A DNA stretch of 64,000 nt from Chitinophaga pinensis DSM 2588 (GTDB lineage: Bacteria > Bacteroidota > Bacteroidia > Chitinophagales > Chitinophagaceae): the NCBI RefSeq assembly GCF_000024005.1, contig NC_013132.1, positions 496,001 to 560,000 on the forward strand. The letters run 5' to 3'. Position 1 is the first letter of the stretch. The number at the start of each line of letters is the position of its first letter. Below are positions 25,370-33,254 of the stretch, piece after piece. The translations under genes were made by a program, and so were the position numbers. The notes under the pieces were generated by a model. That model did no database searches. It had not been told where the DNA came from and was given only the letters and a program-made list of their open reading frames with translations.

Positions 25370-26279
25370 CCTGCTGCTGTGGCTCCGGCTGTACGATAAT
25401 GAAGTGTATAGGCGGATAAGCCGCCATAATTTCTTTCCTGATACGTATGATGGCTTCGTTGATATCTTCCGTTCCCAGGTCGTCTCTGAAAGTCACCATC
25501 AGTAATAACATAACGTCCTCCGGCGATTGATAGGTAGAAAAGATATGTTGTACCTTCACTATTGCCGGATCACTCTCTACCAGCCCCTTTATGTGCTGCT
25601 GCGTAGCAGGCGCAATACCTTCTCCCATCAGCAGACTACGACTTTCTCTCGCCAGCAGTACCGACACAATACTGAGAATGATGCCCACAATCAAGGAAGC
25701 AACTCCATCCAGGAACGGATTGTTGTAATGATGCCCCAGATATACCATTAACGCAACAACTGAAAGTCCGATCACCGCAGCGCCATCTTCAAACAACACA
25801 ATAAAACTTGCCGGGTCTTTACTACGGTGGATCGCCGTCCACCAGGATAAATTACCCCGTACCTTATCAAATGCCCTGATAGCAACAACCAGGGAAGTTC
25901 CTTCAAATACAAATGAAAACGCCAGTACGATATAATTCCAGGTAGGATCTTCAAGGGGAGGAGGGTGCTGAATATGAATCACACCCTGATAAAAGGAAAT
26001 ACAGCCTCCTATACCAAAGATGAGTATAGATACAATAAACGACCAGAAATAGATCTCCTTGCCATAACCAAAAGGCCGTCTTTCATCAGGAGAGCGTTTA
26101 CTACGCCTGATGCCAAACAGTAATAATAACTGATTGGTCGTATCCACCAGGGAATGCACCCCTTCTGATATCATGGCGGAACTACTGGTTGCCGCACCGG
26201 AAATAAACTTGATGACAGCAATCAGCAGATTGGCTGCCAGCGCTGTAAAAATGGTTTTATTATTCGCGGCCATATACAT
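25362..26279 (-). CDS. Cation diffusion facilitator (CDF) family transporter
   Basis: The protein has six membrane helices with HSLVD in helix 2 and DGAAVIG in helix 5, the positions that bind Zn2+ or similar ions in CDF exporters, then a C-terminal cytosolic metal-binding fold domain. It should export divalent cations using the proton gradient. Translation probably starts at 26279 (MYMAANN) or 26273; an in-frame GTG at 26312 falls right behind the ompA-like terminator and would add a non-conserved leader. Metal specificity is not decided. It overlaps the VanZ-like gene end by 8 bp. Confidence 0.85.
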   Translation of the reverse strand: MYMAANNKTIFTALAANLLIAVIKFISGAATSSSAMISEGVHSLVDTTNQLLLLFGIRRSKRSPDERRPFGYGKEIYFWSFIVSILIFGIGGCISFYQGVIHIQHPPPLEDPTWNYIVLAFSFVFEGTSLVVAIRAFDKVRGNLSWWTAIHRSKDPASFIVLFEDGAAVIGLSVVALMVYLGHHYNNPFLDGVASLIVGIILSIVSVLLARESRSLLMGEGIAPATQQHIKGLVESDPAIVKVQHIFSTYQSPEDVMLLLMVTFRDDLGTEDINEAIIRIRKEIMAAYPPIHFIIVQPEPQQQAT

Positions 26280-26312
26280 CAATACCGACGGGAAAATCGT
26301 GCCAATAGCCAC

Positions 26313-26345
26313 AAAAAAAAGTGCCCCCGTAATAACGGAGGCACC
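26313..26345 (-). terminator. Terminator of the OmpA-family gene
   Basis: On the minus strand GTGCCTCCGT pairs with ACGGGGGCAC around a TATT loop and is followed by eight T residues. It ends right before the CDF coding region, which argues for a downstream start of that gene. Confidence 0.85.
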
Positions 26346-26375
26346 AGTTGTATCAGTTGATCAGTGGAATACTAA

Positions 26376-27053
26376 TTATTTACCTGATTCTTTCTGTGCG
26401 TCAGATTTCATCTTCTCATTCGCGAAGATGGAGAATTCAACACGACGGTTTTTAGCTTTGTTAGCATCAGAGTTGTTAGGAACAACCGGCTGTCTTGCAC
26501 CATACCAGAAAGTCTGTACACGGCTGGCAGCAACACCCTGAGATTTCAGGTAAGTAGCTACAGCATTTGCACGTCTTTCAGAAAGACCCATGTTATAAGA
26601 ATCTGTACCTGTAGTATCAGTATGACCTTCTACACGAACGTAAGTATCAGGATATTTGTTCAGAATAGTAGCCAGGTCTTTAATGTTCTGCTGTGCTTGT
26701 CCGGTCAGGTCTGATTTATCAAAACCAAACAGTACCCCTGAAGCAAAGGTTACATTAATACCTTCACCTACACGCTCAACAGTTGCATTTGGAACTTCAG
26801 TTTTGATTTCCTGCGCCTGTTTATCCATTTTTTTACCGATCAGCACACCAGCACCACCACCTACGGCAGCACCAATGATCGCACCTAATGCAGTATTACC
26901 AGCAGCTTTACCGATAATTGCACCAGTTGCAGCACCACCAGCCACACCGATAGCAGCGCCTTTTTGAGTGTTATCCATTTGTTTCACTGTGTTACAAGCG
27001 AATAAGGTGATCGCAGACAAGAGAATAGCTACAATAGGATTTATCCTTTTCAT
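26376..27053 (-). CDS. OmpA-family lipoprotein with glycine-zipper segment
   Basis: The 225-residue precursor has a lipobox (LFAC, C20), a glycine-zipper region rich in GxxxG (about 33-76, reading GAAIGVAGGAATGAIIG and onwards) and a C-terminal OmpA/MotB domain (about 110-215) with VRVEGHTDTTGTDSYN and LSERRANAVA, the peptidoglycan-binding residues. It should be anchored in the outer membrane and tie it to peptidoglycan. It has its own terminator and lies alone. Function in envelope integrity is inferred from the family. Confidence 0.9.
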   Translation of the reverse strand: MKRINPIVAILLSAITLFACNTVKQMDNTQKGAAIGVAGGAATGAIIGKAAGNTALGAIIGAAVGGGAGVLIGKKMDKQAQEIKTEVPNATVERVGEGINVTFASGVLFGFDKSDLTGQAQQNIKDLATILNKYPDTYVRVEGHTDTTGTDSYNMGLSERRANAVATYLKSQGVAASRVQTFWYGARQPVVPNNSDANKAKNRRVEFSIFANEKMKSDAQKESGK

Positions 27054-27117
27054 CTTAATTAGTTTAAACGTTCTTATAATTTGCTTTTAATAGTCAAGCG
27101 AAATACCTTAGACAAAT

Positions 27118-27146
27118 ATGCTGCCAGATTTTGAAACAGGCAGCAT
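27118..27146. other. Small hairpin between prfA and the OmpA-family gene
   Basis: ATGCTGCC pairs perfectly with GGCAGCAT around a 13-base loop. A weak T-tract follows on the minus strand (ATATTTG). It may end the prfA transcript. The rest of the 180-bp gap is AT-rich with no gene. Confidence 0.45.
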
Positions 27147-27233
27147 ACCAGTGAACTAGATATTACGAGCGGCGCAAATGTAAGACATATATTTATTATG
27201 AAATAAGATATATATCTGCTCCGCCACTACTTA

Positions 27234-28298
27234 TTAACTGCCCATCTTCATTTTCTCCGCGTTCTCTGCGAACTGTAATGCCTGTACCATTTCCTGGATA
27301 TCTCCGTTCATAAATGCATCCAGATTGTACATAGTCATACCTATACGATGATCAGTTACACGCCCCTGTGGATAGTTGTAAGTTCTGATCTTGGCAGAAC
27401 GGTCACCGGTAGATACAAGGCTCTTTCGCTGTGAAGCAATCGCCTCTTCATGCTTACGCACTGCCGCCTCATAAATACGGCTACGCAGCATCTTCATCGC
27501 GATATCCCTGTTGGAGTGCTGACTACGTCCTTCCTGACACTCTACCACTACGCCGGATGGGATGTGCGTCAGACGTACGGCAGACTCAGTCTTGTTTACG
27601 TGCTGACCACCCGCACCGGATGAACGGAAGGTATCCATTTTAATATCTGCGTCTCTGATCTCGACGTCTACCTCTTCCGCTTCCGGCAGGATAGCTACTG
27701 TTGCAGCAGAGGTGTGTACACGCCCCTGAGTTTCAGTCGCCGGTACGCGCTGTACACGGTGTACGCCTGACTCAAACTTCAGGGTACCATATACATCGTC
27801 GCCGGTTACTTCCACGACAACCTCTTTATATCCCCCAGCGGCGCCAGGCGTCTCATTCATAATGGATGTACTCCAGCCTTTGGTTTCGCAATAACGCAGG
27901 TACATACGCAGCAGGTCGCCGGCAAAAAGGCTCGCCTCGTCGCCACCGGTGCCACCACGGATCTCCAGCATCGCGTTTTTCTCATCCTGCGGATCTTTCG
28001 GGATCAACAGGTTGCGGATATCAGCCTCCTGCTCGTCTTTCAACAGCTGCAGCGCTTCTGTTTCCTCCTTGGCAAGCTCCCTCATTTCCTCATCTCCGCT
28101 CTCAAGGACTTCTTTATTAAAGGCGATATTGTCCAGCGTCTTCATATAGGCATCGTATACCTTTACGATCTTTTCCAGCTGACGGTATTCCTTACTCAGC
28201 TTGCTGAACTGCTTATTGTCACTAACAATTTCAGGATTCGTTAATGCCAGCGATACCTGCTCAAAACGGCCTTTAATCGCATAAAGTTTATCTATCAT
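27234..28298 (-). CDS. prfA: Peptide chain release factor 1
   Basis: The protein starts MIDKLYAIKGRF at 28298 and is 354 residues long, the usual RF1 length; an upstream in-frame ATG would add 15 unconserved residues. It carries the PxT codon-recognition tripeptide (PAT, 186-188), which marks RF1 (UAA/UAG) and not RF2, and the catalytic GGQ at 230-232. Frameshift sites of the RF2 kind are not expected. It is divergent from the amidohydrolase gene. Confidence 0.95.
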   Translation of the reverse strand: MIDKLYAIKGRFEQVSLALTNPEIVSDNKQFSKLSKEYRQLEKIVKVYDAYMKTLDNIAFNKEVLESGDEEMRELAKEETEALQLLKDEQEADIRNLLIPKDPQDEKNAMLEIRGGTGGDEASLFAGDLLRMYLRYCETKGWSTSIMNETPGAAGGYKEVVVEVTGDDVYGTLKFESGVHRVQRVPATETQGRVHTSAATVAILPEAEEVDVEIRDADIKMDTFRSSGAGGQHVNKTESAVRLTHIPSGVVVECQEGRSQHSNRDIAMKMLRSRIYEAAVRKHEEAIASQRKSLVSTGDRSAKIRTYNYPQGRVTDHRIGMTMYNLDAFMNGDIQEMVQALQFAENAEKMKMGS

Positions 28299-28380
28299 AA
28301 TTATCTTTGTTGGAGAGGGTACGGGTGACCTTACGGTTGCCATTTCCTCTGACTGGCCGCAAAATTAATATAATTACTAC

Positions 28381-29535
28381 ATGTCTGAACAGCTGAAATT
28401 TAAGGGAACGGCATTATTTAACGGGCGGCAGTTATTGCCCGGGAGTATGGTACTGGTATTGACAGACGGTGGAATCGTGCAAGACATCGTACACGAGAGC
28501 GAAGCAGGGGAGGGTGTCAGGGAACTCAACGGCATCCTGAGCCCGGGTTTTGTGAATACGCACTGTCACCTGGAATTGTCCCATATGGGGGGAATCATCC
28601 CGGAAGGAACCGGTTTACCCGCCTTTCTGACCAGTGTAATGGAGAAAAGAGGGCAGCAGGATACCTCCGCCCAGGTATTGGCCATGGAAAAGGCAGCCAC
28701 CGCCATGTGGAAAAGTGGCGTCTCTGCCGTAGGCGATATCTGTAATAGTACCGCCTCCCTGGCACTGAAGAAAGACAGCCCTGTATATTATCACTCCTTT
28801 GTAGAAAGTATGGGTTTTGTACCCGGTTTTGCCCAACAACGCTATGACTACAGCCTGGGCATACTGGAGCAGTTTAAGGAGATCAATGGCCCGGGGCATT
28901 CTTCTTCCATCGTTCCACACGCACCTTATTCGGTGAGCGAGGCCTTGTTTTCTTTGCTTTCGGCTACGCCGGATAATACCCCTGTCAGCATTCATAACCA
29001 GGAATGTGAGGCCGAAAACACCCTTTACCAGGATAAGTCGGGCGCTTTCCTCGACTTCTACCAGCACTTTAATATGGATGCTTCCGCATTCAGAGCCAGT
29101 GGCACGAATAGTTTACCGGCATGGCTCCCCTGGTTTAAACACCTGCCGGTCATCCTGGTACATAATACATATACCACCGAAAAAGATATCGCCTTTACCA
29201 GGGAACAGGCGCCGAATGCATACTGGTGTCTCTGTCCGCAGGCCAATCTGTATATTGAAAAACGGATGCCCGATGTCCCCCTCCTGCGTAGTCAGGGTTG
29301 TACGATCACCCTTGGTACAGATAGTCTGGCGTCCAATCATGAGCTATCCATCTGGCAGGAAATCCAGACCATCCGTAAGTATTACTCAAATATTGCACTG
29401 GAGGAAATATTGCAATGGGCAACCCTGAACGGAGCAATGGCACTGGGGATTGACGGGAAATATGGCAGCTTTGAGAAAGGCCGGCAGCCGGGCGTAATAC
29501 TAATAGATGAACAGGAAAGCCGCAGGATTCTATAA
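28381..29535 (+). CDS. Amidohydrolase-family protein (metal-dependent deaminase-like)
   Basis: The 384-residue cytosolic enzyme shows the amidohydrolase metal site: NTHCHLELSH (H61, H63), HAPYSVSEAL, NQECEAEN and GTDSLASNHELS with the conserved Asp. The order and the His-x-His-Leu-Glu-Leu pattern fit the guanine/adenosine-type deaminase branch that includes aminodeoxyfutalosine deaminase. No menaquinone-pathway genes are nearby, so this assignment is weak. It precedes the MscS gene by 33 bp in the same orientation. Confidence 0.8.
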   Translation: MSEQLKFKGTALFNGRQLLPGSMVLVLTDGGIVQDIVHESEAGEGVRELNGILSPGFVNTHCHLELSHMGGIIPEGTGLPAFLTSVMEKRGQQDTSAQVLAMEKAATAMWKSGVSAVGDICNSTASLALKKDSPVYYHSFVESMGFVPGFAQQRYDYSLGILEQFKEINGPGHSSSIVPHAPYSVSEALFSLLSATPDNTPVSIHNQECEAENTLYQDKSGAFLDFYQHFNMDASAFRASGTNSLPAWLPWFKHLPVILVHNTYTTEKDIAFTREQAPNAYWCLCPQANLYIEKRMPDVPLLRSQGCTITLGTDSLASNHELSIWQEIQTIRKYYSNIALEEILQWATLNGAMALGIDGKYGSFEKGRQPGVILIDEQESRRIL

Positions 29536-29568
29536 TTTCGCGGCATTAGAAGAATGCAAACGTAAACT

Positions 29569-30660
29569 ATGAACAGTCTCTTAGACCAGGTAATACTTGG
29601 CAACCCTATCCAGAATTATTTTATACTGGCAATTATATTGCTGTTTGTTTCCATGATCAAACGCTACCTCTCCAGGGGAGTAGCAACCCTGTTATACCGT
29701 GAGGTAAGACGTTGGGCGCCGGAGATCGGGCAACATGAATTTTCCCATCTGCTGCTGGTGCCACTGGAGTATTTCCTCCTGCTGATCACCTTCATGCTGA
29801 CGATAGATCACCTGAACTTCCCGCCGGAACTGAATGTAACCGTCTACAATGGTTTTACCGTGAAGATGGTGCTGCATACACTCATGGAACTGGCACTGAC
29901 CATCTCTATCATATGGATCATCCTGCGTGTGATTGACTTCGTATCACTCATGATCAGCAAAAGCGCCGATCTTTCGCATGATATCACTGACAATCAGTTC
30001 ATCGTATTTTTCCGGGACTTCTTCAAAGCGATCGTATTCATCTTTGGCGCCATTGCCTTTATCCGTATCTTATTCGGAGCGGTACTGGTGAACAAGATCA
30101 TCGCCGGTCTTGGTATCGGTGCGGCGGCCCTTGCACTCGCTGCGAAAGAAAGCATTGAAAACCTGATTTGTTCCTTCATCATCTTCTTTGATAAGCCTTT
30201 CCGGGTGGGAGATGCAGTAAAAGTGGATTCCTTCCAGGGTAACGTAGAAAAGATCGGCTTGCGCAGTACGCGTATCCGTACACTGGAAAAGACCTTTGTA
30301 ACGGTTCCTAACAAGAAAATGGTGGACAGTGTACTGGATAACCTTTCACTGCGCACCCACCAGCGTGCCGTTATGCGCCTTGAAATAGCAGGAGATACAC
30401 CCGCTGACAACATCCTGCAGGTATTAAACGATATCAGACAATTATTGATTTCAAATGAGCGGGTACAGGAGGGGTTCGTACTCAACCTGAATGAGTTTAC
30501 GAAAGATACTTATGTTATTCAGCTGATCTATCTGACACAGGTGATTGAAGGCGTACCATATAACGGACTGCGTAATGAGATCAACCTGGCGATCATCAGT
30601 ATTATGGAGAGAAGAAATGTGAAGCTGAGCAGCACGAAAGTAGAGATACACGAGAAATAA
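29569..30660 (+). CDS. Mechanosensitive channel of the MscS family
   Basis: The 363-residue protein has four N-terminal membrane helices, then the pore-lining helix and beta-domain of MscS: AALALAAKESIENLICSFII (around 185-204) followed by FFDKPFRVGDAVKVDSFQGNVEKIG. The C-terminal cytosolic cage domain ends at residue 363. It should open under membrane tension to release osmolytes. It follows the amidohydrolase gene by 33 bp and ends at a very long inverted repeat. Confidence 0.9.
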   Translation: MNSLLDQVILGNPIQNYFILAIILLFVSMIKRYLSRGVATLLYREVRRWAPEIGQHEFSHLLLVPLEYFLLLITFMLTIDHLNFPPELNVTVYNGFTVKMVLHTLMELALTISIIWIILRVIDFVSLMISKSADLSHDITDNQFIVFFRDFFKAIVFIFGAIAFIRILFGAVLVNKIIAGLGIGAAALALAAKESIENLICSFIIFFDKPFRVGDAVKVDSFQGNVEKIGLRSTRIRTLEKTFVTVPNKKMVDSVLDNLSLRTHQRAVMRLEIAGDTPADNILQVLNDIRQLLISNERVQEGFVLNLNEFTKDTYVIQLIYLTQVIEGVPYNGLRNEINLAIISIMERRNVKLSSTKVEIHEK

Positions 30661-30682
30661 ACAACCTTTATATAATAGAAGA

Positions 30683-30770
30683 ATCCCCGGTTAGACTATA
30701 CTTATCTTTCGTTAATGCTTCGTTTTTCAACGACAGATCAATGAAAGATAAGTATAGTCTAACCGGGGAT
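30683..30770. repeat. Long perfect inverted repeat (28-bp arms) between MscS and a thioredoxin-fold gene
   Basis: The arms 30683-30710 and 30743-30770 are exact reverse complements over 28 bases and extend slightly further with wobble pairs. A small nested hairpin (CGTT/AACG, 30721-30732) sits in the 32-base loop. There is no typical T-run. It lies between convergent genes. Confidence 0.9.
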
Positions 30771-30791
30771 TTACTATTGATAACTGTATAA

Positions 30792-31310
30792 TCAGTCTTT
30801 ATCTTTTCTGTTAGCTTTCAGCAGTATTCTTGCGATATCGCTTTCCAGGGATTCTCCTACTTCTCCATTCAGGCGGCCGATCTCTTTACCCTCACGCAGC
30901 ACGATAAAAGTAGGGAGTTTCTTTACTTTATAGTCCTGTGGTGCACTGGTCTGCATTTTTTCATCAGCGCCATAGGTCTGCACCTGTTCATCAGGACTAC
31001 CACCCAAGATCATGATTTTATATAACTGAGGCAACAGCTGGCGGCTCTGGTCTTCCCAGGTGCCTACAACCGCCACTATATTGAATTTACCGCGATTGTC
31101 CTTGATATAGTTCAGCATGTTATCATTTGGCTGATAACCATTTACACCGGTATAAAACCAGGCAAATGCGCTGTCATTCATCAGGGTCTGCATGTCTATT
31201 TTACCTTTTAATACCTTTTTACCGTTGGATGCTCTGCTTGCTGTGGTTTGTGCAAATGTCAATGTTGACAGTAACAGACTGCCAACCAGTAATAATGATT
31301 TCAATCGCAT
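30792..31310 (-). CDS. Exported thioredoxin-fold protein without catalytic cysteines
   Basis: The 172-residue protein has a signal peptide (cleavage near FAQ, residue 21). The rest reads as a thioredoxin fold: strand FNIVAVVGTWEDQSRQLLPQL where the redox CxxC should follow the Trp (here TWEDQSR, 84-90) and the cis-proline segment KLPTFIVLREGKEIGRLNG (131-149). It therefore lacks redox cysteines and may act as a binding or chaperone domain. It precedes the MerR-like gene (10 bp downstream of it) in the leftward unit. Confidence 0.75.
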   Translation of the reverse strand: MRLKSLLLVGSLLLSTLTFAQTTASRASNGKKVLKGKIDMQTLMNDSAFAWFYTGVNGYQPNDNMLNYIKDNRGKFNIVAVVGTWEDQSRQLLPQLYKIMILGGSPDEQVQTYGADEKMQTSAPQDYKVKKLPTFIVLREGKEIGRLNGEVGESLESDIARILLKANRKDKD

Positions 31311-31319
31311 AATGTATTT

Positions 31320-31949
31320 TTATAATTGTTCCTTCAGTTCGGTCAGAAAACCTCTTACCTTTAGCAAAGCTTGTACCATTTCGAAACTGCGGGCTGCCAG
31401 TTTACGGTCTTCTTTCAATTTTTGTTTAGCACCTTCGATAGTATATTTCCGTTCTCTTAGTAAATGATAGATAAGTTTCAGGTGCTGAATGTCTTCCTGG
31501 CGGAATAAACGGTCGCCTTTTCGGTTCTTTTTAGGCTGTAATATATCAAACTCATTCTCCCAGTAGCGGATCAATGAGGTATTTACGCGAAACATCGTGG
31601 CCACTTCACTGATTGAGTAATATTGCTTATCCAGGGGGATTGCATCTAATGCTCTCATCAGGTCCGGGTCATCTGCCACTTCTTTTAATGATTTCCTGCC
31701 ACGTTTTTTCTGTGGAGGTTGTGTTGCCGTAACAGACGTCCCTTTACCAATAAATGGCACGGGTGGCAAATTGTCTGATGGCATCTGTACCTGTATCTTC
31801 ACGGGAATTTCCACCTCCGGCTGCGGCCTTGGTGGTGGTGGCGGCGCGGGGGCCGGCTTTATGACAACGACGGGTTCCTGTACCTGTTCTGGCACTTGCA
31901 CTTGCGGCTTTGGATCTGGTGAAGAAAAAAGGTCCAGTTGTTGCATCAT
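31320..31949 (-). CDS. MerR-family transcriptional regulator with proline-rich N-terminus
   Basis: The 209-residue protein has a Pro- and Val-rich N-terminal 65 residues, a basic patch QKKRGRKSLK at 80-89, and a MerR-type helix-turn-helix at about 111-133 (YSISEVATMFRVNTSLIRYW) followed by the RKGDRLFRQEDI wing and a dimerisation helix to about 180. There is no C-terminal metal or ligand site visible. It lies between a thioredoxin-fold gene and an M23 peptidase gene in a leftward unit. Effector unknown. Confidence 0.85.
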   Translation of the reverse strand: MMQQLDLFSSPDPKPQVQVPEQVQEPVVVIKPAPAPPPPPRPQPEVEIPVKIQVQMPSDNLPPVPFIGKGTSVTATQPPQKKRGRKSLKEVADDPDLMRALDAIPLDKQYYSISEVATMFRVNTSLIRYWENEFDILQPKKNRKGDRLFRQEDIQHLKLIYHLLRERKYTIEGAKQKLKEDRKLAARSFEMVQALLKVRGFLTELKEQL

Positions 31950-31997
31950 GGTACCAAATTACAAAATTCTCCCCTTTGAGAGTTCAGCATTAACAAG

Positions 31998-32969
31998 TTA
32001 GTCGAATGACTGGTTGCCTGATCGGGCAATCTTCAGCATACGGTCAAACTCTTCGGGAGACAGATCATTAAAGAAGAAGTATACCGGGTCAACTTTCTCT
32101 CCATTTTTCACTACCTCGTAGTGGCAGTGCGGTCCTGTCGATTTACCTGTACTACCTACCCAGCCTACCACATCACCACGTTTTACGGTCATACCTGTAC
32201 TCACTTTCATTTTCAGCATGTGCCCGTACAGTGTCTTATAACCATAGCCGTGATTGATTGTAACGTGGTTACCATAACCCACGTCGCTGAGGCTGGCGTC
32301 TTCTACCACCCCGTCGCCCGTCGCATAGATAGGCGTACCTGCCGGAGCGGCGAAGTCAAGTCCGGAGTGATACTTTACTGTTTTGTAAATAGGGTCAATA
32401 CGATAACCGAACCCGGAAGCAATACGTTTCAGGTCTTTGTTGGCCACCGGCTGAATAGCAGGGATAGAGGCCAGCATTTTCTGTTTATTTTTCACCAGGT
32501 CATCGATCTTTTCGTAAGATTTAGCCTGGATGGAGATACGGTGTAACAGTTCCTGGAGCAAAGCGCCTGTGCTGGCGATAATCTCGCTGCTGGAGAAAGA
32601 CTGTAACTGGATCAGCTCTTCTTCTTTCTCTGCACTGCCGGCACGAGTACTATCCGGGATAGGAGATGCCTCAAAAATAACCCGGTAGATCTCGTTATCA
32701 CGATGTTCCAGTTCTCCCAGCTGGGATTTCACCTCGTTCATACGGTCTTCCATGGCCTCATACTTTTCATTCATTACCTCCAGCTCACGGCGTAACCGTT
32801 TCTCTTTTGGAGAATCCAGTACACGGTAGGATACGGACAGGAAGATGAATCCCGTTACAATGGCAGCAGAAACAAATCCCAGTATCCTCAACAGTTTCAC
32901 CCGCAGGGACACTACGAGTTTTTCATATTTGAGCGTTTGTGTATTATAAAAGTATTTAACCTTCTTCAT
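31998..32969 (-). CDS. M23-family peptidoglycan metallopeptidase
   Basis: The 323-residue protein has a membrane anchor (about 28-49), a coiled-coil region (55-100) and a C-terminal LytM/M23 domain with H201, D205 and H281/H283 (HSGLDF and HCHYEV) as zinc ligands. It should cleave peptide cross-links in peptidoglycan in the periplasm, or activate another hydrolase as EnvC-like proteins do. It starts the leftward three-gene unit and is divergent from alaS. Confidence 0.9.
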   Translation of the reverse strand: MKKVKYFYNTQTLKYEKLVVSLRVKLLRILGFVSAAIVTGFIFLSVSYRVLDSPKEKRLRRELEVMNEKYEAMEDRMNEVKSQLGELEHRDNEIYRVIFEASPIPDSTRAGSAEKEEELIQLQSFSSSEIIASTGALLQELLHRISIQAKSYEKIDDLVKNKQKMLASIPAIQPVANKDLKRIASGFGYRIDPIYKTVKYHSGLDFAAPAGTPIYATGDGVVEDASLSDVGYGNHVTINHGYGYKTLYGHMLKMKVSTGMTVKRGDVVGWVGSTGKSTGPHCHYEVVKNGEKVDPVYFFFNDLSPEEFDRMLKIARSGNQSFD

Positions 32970-33254
32970 GTACCGGCCTTAAGCATTTAAGCAGAACCTA
33001 CATTCCCAATGGAAGTCCTTTGGATTACTTTTAACAGGGTTATACAGATATGGATGAGAGGGGATATAGACTTTTTCAATATTTTTGCACTCCTTTCCGG
33101 AAATACGGCAAGGTGTGCAAACCTAAGGGAATTAGACTAAAAGGGCAATCTTTTGAATGTCAATTTTCTAAATACCGCTAGTTGGCTTAAAATACAAATT
33201 AAAGCCATTTAGGTGACACAAAATTAATATACATACCAATTATTTCAAATACTT

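Noticed and set aside
26280..26312. GTG start at 26312 for the CDF transporter
   Set aside because: It lies immediately after the T-run of the preceding terminator and adds a leader not like the family.
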